Below are positions 8,316 to 11,986 of a stretch of DNA of 11,986 nucleotides, one piece after another. Under the pieces are notes generated by a model that was not told the origin of the DNA, made no database searches, and saw only the letters and a program-made list of their open reading frames with translations. The stretch comes from an uncultured Planctomycetaceae bacterium (GTDB lineage Bacteria; Planctomycetota; Planctomycetia; Pirellulales; Pirellulaceae): NCBI GenBank assembly GCA_937967665.1, contig CALBSZ010000214.1, positions 1-11,986 of the forward strand, written 5' to 3'. The position numbers and the translations under genes are program-made. Position 1 is the stretch's first letter. Every line of letters begins with the position of its first letter.

Positions 8316-8456
8316 GGGCACGGTCTCACATTTCTCGATAAACGCGGGAATTTTTCGTCGCTTCCTCCCGTGCAATGTCTGCTTGCTTGATGAGCGGTCG
8401 GCGCGGAGTTTTGCCGGGCCGCATGACGGCAGAAATCGACATCTGGCGGGTAAGGC

Positions 8457-9416
8457 ATGGGAAGGCCGGCGAAGCGGTTTCACGAATTTATTGGCCAGCG
8501 GCGGGTTGTTGAACATCTGCGTCGGCTGATCGGCGGCGCGAAGCAGTGTGGCGATCCATGCACCTCGCTGCTGTTGGTCGGGGCGGCGGGTTTTGGCAAG
8601 ACCTCGATTGCCAAGGCTGTTGCTGCTGAATACGGAAGCAACTTCCGCTGTGTGCTGGCCAGCGGCGATACGAAGCCCGCTGAGATCTGTGCCGTGTTGC
8701 GCGATGTTCGTCACGGCGATGTCGTACTTCTCGATGAAGCCCATGCGCTTTCACGAGACGCCCAGCAGATTCTCTACGTCGCGCTCGACGAATGGCGTGT
8801 GCCTGTCGAGACCAAGCGTGGCATTAGCCGCTCAGAGAACGAAAGCATCGCCCAATTCACGCTCATCTTGGCGACCAACGAACCAGGCGGAGTAAAACAG
8901 GCACTGCGGAGTCGATTGACTCGGATCGAATTTGATCCCTACACGCCCGCAGAATTGAAGGCGATCGCTGAGCATGTCGCCCAGCAGAGTGAGGCCAGTG
9001 TGACACCTCAGGCCGCCAATCTTCTGGCGCAAGTCGCACAGGGATCGCCCCGTGTGATTGCTCGTCGAGTGCAGAACCTCAAGCACTATTGGCCGGACGG
9101 GCGTTCGATCACCAAAGATCATGTTCGGAACTTTCTGACGAGTGAAGGCGTTGACGAGCACGGATTCACGCCCCACCAGCGGACGTATCTGCGGTATCTG
9201 GCCGCCCTCCCGGACCGCGAGTGCAATGTCGAGCGACTGGCCATCAAACTCGGCTGCGACACGGCCAACGTCCGGCAGGAAATCGAGCCCTATCTGATCG
9301 AGCAAGGGCTCGTCGACCCAACATCGCGACAAGGGCGCGGCCTCACGGAGGCTGGTGTTGCACTCATCGGCAGTCTTCGAGAGCCCAACTGTGCGGAATC
9401 GGAGGCATCACCATGA
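8457..9416 (+). CDS. RuvB-like AAA+ DNA motor ATPase
   Basis: This 319-residue protein has the RuvB layout. The N-terminus FHEFIGQ matches the conserved RuvB entry motif. Walker A is GAAGFGKT (42-49), Walker B is VVLLDEAH (Asp93, Glu94), sensor 1 is Asn141 in LILATNE, the arginine finger is Arg153 in ALRSRL, and sensor 2 is Arg199 in GSPRVIARRV. A C-terminal winged helix (about 230-310) follows, with EPYLIEQGLVDPT as in RuvB. It is therefore likely an active hexameric motor on double-stranded DNA. It is not the housekeeping RuvB: the region corresponding to RuvB's RuvA-contacting hairpin is divergent, and no ruvA or ruvC is adjacent. The start is fixed by an in-frame stop at 8451-8453, just before the ATG; the ribosome-binding site is weak (AAGG too close). 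The stop overlaps the next gene by 4 bp. Its partner and substrate are unknown. Confidence 0.85.
   Translation: MGRPAKRFHEFIGQRRVVEHLRRLIGGAKQCGDPCTSLLLVGAAGFGKTSIAKAVAAEYGSNFRCVLASGDTKPAEICAVLRDVRHGDVVLLDEAHALSRDAQQILYVALDEWRVPVETKRGISRSENESIAQFTLILATNEPGGVKQALRSRLTRIEFDPYTPAELKAIAEHVAQQSEASVTPQAANLLAQVAQGSPRVIARRVQNLKHYWPDGRSITKDHVRNFLTSEGVDEHGFTPHQRTYLRYLAALPDRECNVERLAIKLGCDTANVRQEIEPYLIEQGLVDPTSRQGRGLTEAGVALIGSLREPNCAESEASP
9401..9405 (+). promoter_or_regulatory. Shine-Dalgarno for the MoxR-like gene
   Basis: GGAGG lies seven bases before the ATG at 9413, within the end of the RuvB-like gene. It selects 9413 over the adjacent ATG at 9416 and over a 64-residue upstream extension from 9221, which would only read through the RuvB-like gene in another frame. 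Confidence 0.7.
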
Positions 9417-10426
9417 TGAGTTTACCGGCTGGAGATGCCGTCGTGGAGATGATCGAGTTGGCGCGTTCCGCAAATCAGCCCGTACTGTTGTCGGGACGGC
9501 ATGGCGTCGGCAAGAGCAGCCTGTTCGAGGAAGCGGCTCGACGGCAAGGAGTCGGTATCATCGTGCGTGATTTGTCATTGATGGAGCCAGTCGACCTTAT
9601 CGGCATCCCCAAAATCAATGATGATGGTCGTACCGAATATCACCCACCGTCGTTTTTGCCGCACGATGGTGAGGGGCTGCTGGTGATTGAAGAACTCAAT
9701 CGCTGCCCGCGATACGTCCAGGTGCCGTGCTTGCAGTTGCTAACCGCCCGGCGGTTGAACGACTACGTCCTGCCGCCGGGTTGGCTGCCATGCGCTGCAA
9801 TCAATGACGGCGAGCAGTACCTTGTCGACGAATTGGACGATGCCTTGACATCGCGATTCGTTCAGGTGCGCGTCGAGCCAGATTCAACTGCATGGGCCGC
9901 ATGGGCACGACGCGCTGGGAATGTTCACGACAAGATCGTTGATTTCGTTGAGCAGAGCCCAGGAGTGTTTGACGATCCCCAATCCAACCCGAGGGCGTGG
10001 ACGTACGCAAGCAACCTTCTCAAGAGCTGGGAGGAATTGGCCTTTGGTGACGACACATTCGCAGTGGCGCTGGCCGGCGTGGTCGGCGAGACCTGGGCGG
10101 TGGCCTTCCTTGAGTATTTCGGCGCCAACACCGCACGTCCGCTTCAGCCGCAGCAAATCACCGACGATTATCTGAGACATCGCGGCCGATTCTTGAATTG
10201 GACCAATGACACACGGTTGGACTTGGTCTCGGCTTCGCTCGATAGCTTGCAAAAGCACCTCCAACGGCAGCGGGATTACGAAGCCGTGGCGCGCGAACCA
10301 GAAGCGAAACGAAACGTCGAGCAGTTCCTGTTCGACTTGCCGCCGGATCTACGCAAGTTAGCGCGGGGTTGGCTGAAGGATCGCGGGTTTGACGAACTCA
10401 AAGTGCCTCGGAAGTCGCGACTATGA
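9413..10426 (+). CDS. MoxR-like AAA+ ATPase
   Basis: This 337-residue protein is a MoxR/AAA_5-type ATPase. Walker A is GRHGVGKS (28-35). Walker B is GLLVIEEL, in which the usual first aspartate is Glu93 and the catalytic glutamate is Glu94. Sensor 1 is Asn131 (CAAIN), the arginine finger is Arg148 (ALTSRF), and sensor 2 is Arg194 in NPRAWTYAS. The remaining C-terminal region (about 200-337) is helical and charged with no further motif. Family knowledge: MoxR ATPases usually sit beside VWA-domain proteins and act as chaperone-like remodellers that load metals or activate partner complexes. The next gene encodes such a VWA protein and starts on the ATGA overlap at 10423-10426. The 5' end also overlaps its neighbour by 4 bp, so all three proteins are probably made in linked amounts. 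Confidence 0.88.
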   Translation: MMSLPAGDAVVEMIELARSANQPVLLSGRHGVGKSSLFEEAARRQGVGIIVRDLSLMEPVDLIGIPKINDDGRTEYHPPSFLPHDGEGLLVIEELNRCPRYVQVPCLQLLTARRLNDYVLPPGWLPCAAINDGEQYLVDELDDALTSRFVQVRVEPDSTAWAAWARRAGNVHDKIVDFVEQSPGVFDDPQSNPRAWTYASNLLKSWEELAFGDDTFAVALAGVVGETWAVAFLEYFGANTARPLQPQQITDDYLRHRGRFLNWTNDTRLDLVSASLDSLQKHLQRQRDYEAVAREPEAKRNVEQFLFDLPPDLRKLARGWLKDRGFDELKVPRKSRL

Positions 10427-11706
10427 TGCCCAGCCTGGAGAAACATGCCAGCGGCCTATTGAAAATCGCTGTTCGTCGGATGGCGAAGTCGTACCCGTTT
10501 CATGCCCATCTGCTGGCGTCGGAGCAGTTCCTTTGTGTGCCAGAGGTTGGAACGATGGGTGTTACAATCCGCGACGTTCGGCTTCAGTTCTGGTATTCCC
10601 CTGAATTTGTTTGTCGTTGCGAATTCGACGAATTGATCGGTCTCCTGCACCACGAAATCAACCATCTGCTTTTTGGGCATCTGCTTGTACAACCCGACGA
10701 GTATCCAGATCAGTCGGCCCGCGTCATTGCGGAAGAAGTAACGGTCAACGAATGGATCGTTGAACCGCTGCCCGGCAACCCGATCAAGCTGGAACAGTTC
10801 CCTGAATTGCCGCCACTGGAAGACACCGCAACGCGATACGCACGATTGGTGAATGACCCTCTGCGCAGCGGACGAAAAACGGTACGCTCAGCACCGAAAA
10901 CGGTACCAACGGGACGAGAATTGGTGCAATCGGGACAGAAAACTCCCAGTGCTGGACGGAATACCGAGTCGTCCGATGACAAAATCAGTCTCTCGCCGCT
11001 CGACAACCATGAGATATGGGAGCACGCTCAGGAGAACCCTCATGTCAGCCGACTGGTGATTTCGACCGCCGTTCGCCAAGCAAGAGACGCAATGAACCAA
11101 CGAGATTGGGACAAGGTATCTTGCCGACTCCGCGATCAAATCGACGAGATTCTTGGCCACGGGAATTCAGAACGATCGAAAGAGGTTATCCATTCCAAAG
11201 TAGCTGGATCGATCGAATGGAAACAGGTTCTTCGCCGACTTCTCGCCAAGACCTTGCAGTGCCGACCGGCCCTCCATCGAGCACCACGTCGTTTTCCTGA
11301 ATTGATCGGTGTCGTGCCTGGTAAATCGCAATCTGCGGCGCGACACCGGGTGATGGCTGTGATCGATACCAGCGCGTCGATGTCCATCGATATGCTGGAG
11401 CAGGTTGGCGGCGAACTGTGCAACCTCGCCCGCAATTGCGATGTGACGGTCGTCGAGTGCGATTGCGAAATACAGGCAACTTATCCATTCCGTGGTGAGC
11501 TGACCGGAGTCCAAGGTCGCGGCGGAACAGACCTTCGCCCGCCATTTGAAGCCGGCGTCCTCAACCGAATCCGCCCCGATGTAATCGTCTATTTCACCGA
11601 CGGACATGGCCCCGCACCGGAGACACCGGCGAAAGTGCCGACGATATGGTGTCTAAATGAAACCGGCGTTTCACCGGTCAGTTGGGGTCGCGCAATCTTT
11701 ATTTGA
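10423..11706 (+). CDS. VWA-like protein with HExxH metallopeptidase domain (DUF2201-type)
   Basis: This 427-residue protein has two domains. The N-terminal one (about 1-145) has a zinc-peptidase-like motif, LLHHEINHLLFGH (His77-Glu78...His81). AEEVTVN (103-109) follows at about the spacing of the third-ligand helix in DUF2201 proteins, with Glu105 as candidate ligand. The C-terminal one (about 308-427) is a VWA fold with an intact MIDAS: Asp315-x-Ser317-x-Ser319, Thr369 in RGGTDL, and Asp393 in YFTDGHG. A linker (about 145-210) contains five degenerate 7-residue repeats. Family knowledge: DUF2201 proteins pair with MoxR ATPases, and the VWA domain is expected to bind the ATPase in a metal-dependent way. 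Whether the HExxH site cleaves anything is unproven. The ATG overlaps the preceding stop, with GGAAG at 10410-10414. Confidence 0.9.
   Translation: MMPSLEKHASGLLKIAVRRMAKSYPFHAHLLASEQFLCVPEVGTMGVTIRDVRLQFWYSPEFVCRCEFDELIGLLHHEINHLLFGHLLVQPDEYPDQSARVIAEEVTVNEWIVEPLPGNPIKLEQFPELPPLEDTATRYARLVNDPLRSGRKTVRSAPKTVPTGRELVQSGQKTPSAGRNTESSDDKISLSPLDNHEIWEHAQENPHVSRLVISTAVRQARDAMNQRDWDKVSCRLRDQIDEILGHGNSERSKEVIHSKVAGSIEWKQVLRRLLAKTLQCRPALHRAPRRFPELIGVVPGKSQSAARHRVMAVIDTSASMSIDMLEQVGGELCNLARNCDVTVVECDCEIQATYPFRGELTGVQGRGGTDLRPPFEAGVLNRIRPDVIVYFTDGHGPAPETPAKVPTIWCLNETGVSPVSWGRAIFI
10867..10971 (+). repeat. Five degenerate 21-bp tandem repeats in the VWA-protein linker
   Basis: Five consecutive in-frame units encode SGRKTVR, SAPKTVP, TGRELVQ, SGQKTPS and AGRNTES (residues 149-183). 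The shared pattern is a small residue, then Gly, a basic or polar residue, Lys and Thr. Short DNA matches recur at 21-base steps (GGACGA, AAAACGGTAC). The block is basic and Ser/Thr-rich, and it lies between the metallopeptidase-like and VWA domains. It is followed by an acidic patch (SDD). Confidence 0.75.
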
Positions 11707-11986
11707 ACAGATTATTGATGACCGGTTTGGTCAAACGGCTCCGCGCGATGAAGAATTTTGGGTAAATGCGATCGTCCTTCTTCATGCTAGAATCTTAATC
11801 GAATTCGCTCAAAATGCTGGCGGACGTGAAGAAATGGCAGACTGCCGCATCCAACAGTATGAGGTGCGCGCCGGCGCATCCCCTTGCCTTACCACCAGAT
11901 GCCTAGATCGAACCGGGCAGGAGCGTAACCTGTGGCCACTGATCCAGTCTGCGGAATGGAAGTTGATGAAACGACCGATCTGACCG
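11707..11986 (+). other. Downstream region without a supportable gene
   Basis: After the VWA gene stops at 11706 there is no convincing gene up to the window end. A frame open from 11657 to 11983 begins inside the VWA gene and has no ribosome-binding site. Its in-frame ATG at 11834 gives a 49-residue product that I do not recognise. TGCTAGAAT at 11785-11793 resembles an extended -10 promoter, but no -35 is visible. No hairpin followed by a T-run is seen, so the end of the second operon's transcript is not defined here. Confidence 0.4.
11785..11793 (+). promoter_or_regulatory. Candidate extended -10 promoter
   Basis: TGCTAGAAT fits the TGn plus TANNNT extended -10 pattern, in AT-richer sequence just after the end of the three-gene operon. 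It would start a transcript near 11800 that runs towards the window edge. No matching -35 element is seen and nothing recognisable lies downstream, so this could be chance. Confidence 0.25.

Larger units (their letters stand above)
8171..8456. other. Non-coding spacer between the jet operon and the AAA+/VWA operon
   Basis: This 286-base spacer is the only sizeable gap between jetD and the next operon. Short open frames cross it on both strands, but none has a ribosome-binding site or recognisable protein character. It holds two neighbouring palindromes (8282-8294 and 8300-8315) and a short motif at 8192-8209 that may be a dispersed repeat. No hairpin with a following T-run is visible, so read-through from jetD into the second operon is possible. 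I found no confident -35/-10 pair, although the second operon could start from a promoter in 8316-8440. Confidence 0.6.

Noticed and set aside
8254..8529. 91-residue frame on the + strand in the spacer
   Set aside because: It overlaps the RuvB-like gene by 73 bases in another frame, lacks a ribosome-binding site and has no recognisable motif.
9221..9412. 64-residue upstream extension of the MoxR-like gene
   Set aside because: It only reads the RuvB-like gene in a shifted frame; GGAGG and the ATGA overlap mark 9413 as the start.
11664..11685. Hairpin ACCGG/CCGGT near the end of the VWA gene as a terminator
   Set aside because: The stem is only 5 bp, lies inside the coding sequence, and is not followed by a T-run.
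11890..11925. tRNA-like T-loop (GGTTCGATC) on the minus strand
   Set aside because: The flanking bases do not form the 5-bp T-stem, and no acceptor or anticodon arm can be built around it.
11657..11983. 108-residue frame at the end of the window
   Set aside because: It starts inside the VWA gene without a ribosome-binding site and has low-complexity character after residue 60; kept only as a note in the tail region.
1..11986. CRISPR array, insertion sequence or integrase
   Set aside because: No regularly spaced direct repeats with unique spacers, no transposase or integrase motifs, and no flanking terminal inverted repeats were seen.

Overview
The window looks like a chromosomal accessory (defence-island-like) region of a bacterium with moderate GC content. 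Protein character, codon use and gene content suggest a planctomycete of the Pirellula/Rhodopirellula kind. That assignment is an impression from sequence style; no rRNA or other marker gene is present to confirm it. All recognisable genes lie on the + strand.

Layout: (1) 1-57 is the end of an upstream gene with an arginine-rich tail, closed by a strong intrinsic terminator at 83-123. (2) 307-8170 is a tight four-gene operon that I read as a complete Wadjet (JetABCD / MksBEFG / EptABCD-like) anti-plasmid SMC system: a MukF-like kleisin (JetA), a MukE-like winged-helix partner (JetB), a 1504-residue SMC-type ATPase (JetC) and a Toprim nuclease (JetD). Spacing is 13 bp, then an 8-bp overlap, then a 1-bp overlap, which indicates translational coupling and fixed stoichiometry. 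(3) 8171-8456 is a non-coding spacer with two adjacent dyad-symmetric elements and a short motif that may be a dispersed repeat. (4) 8457-11706 is a second operon of three genes joined by two ATGA overlaps: a RuvB-like AAA+ ATPase with a RuvB-type winged helix, a MoxR-like AAA+ ATPase, and a protein that fuses an HExxH metallopeptidase-like domain to a C-terminal von Willebrand A (VWA) domain. (5) 11707-11986 has no gene I can support, only a possible extended -10 promoter and a doubtful 49-codon ORF.

How they may work together: Wadjet complexes extrude DNA loops and cut small circular DNA through the Toprim subunit, which protects the cell from plasmids. The second operon has the MoxR-plus-VWA logic of a chaperone-like remodelling pair. 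Its unusual part is a third, translationally coupled, RuvB-like DNA motor without RuvA or RuvC. Whether this triad is an independent system, a Wadjet accessory or a chance neighbour cannot be decided from one sequence. It is the best candidate here for something not yet described.
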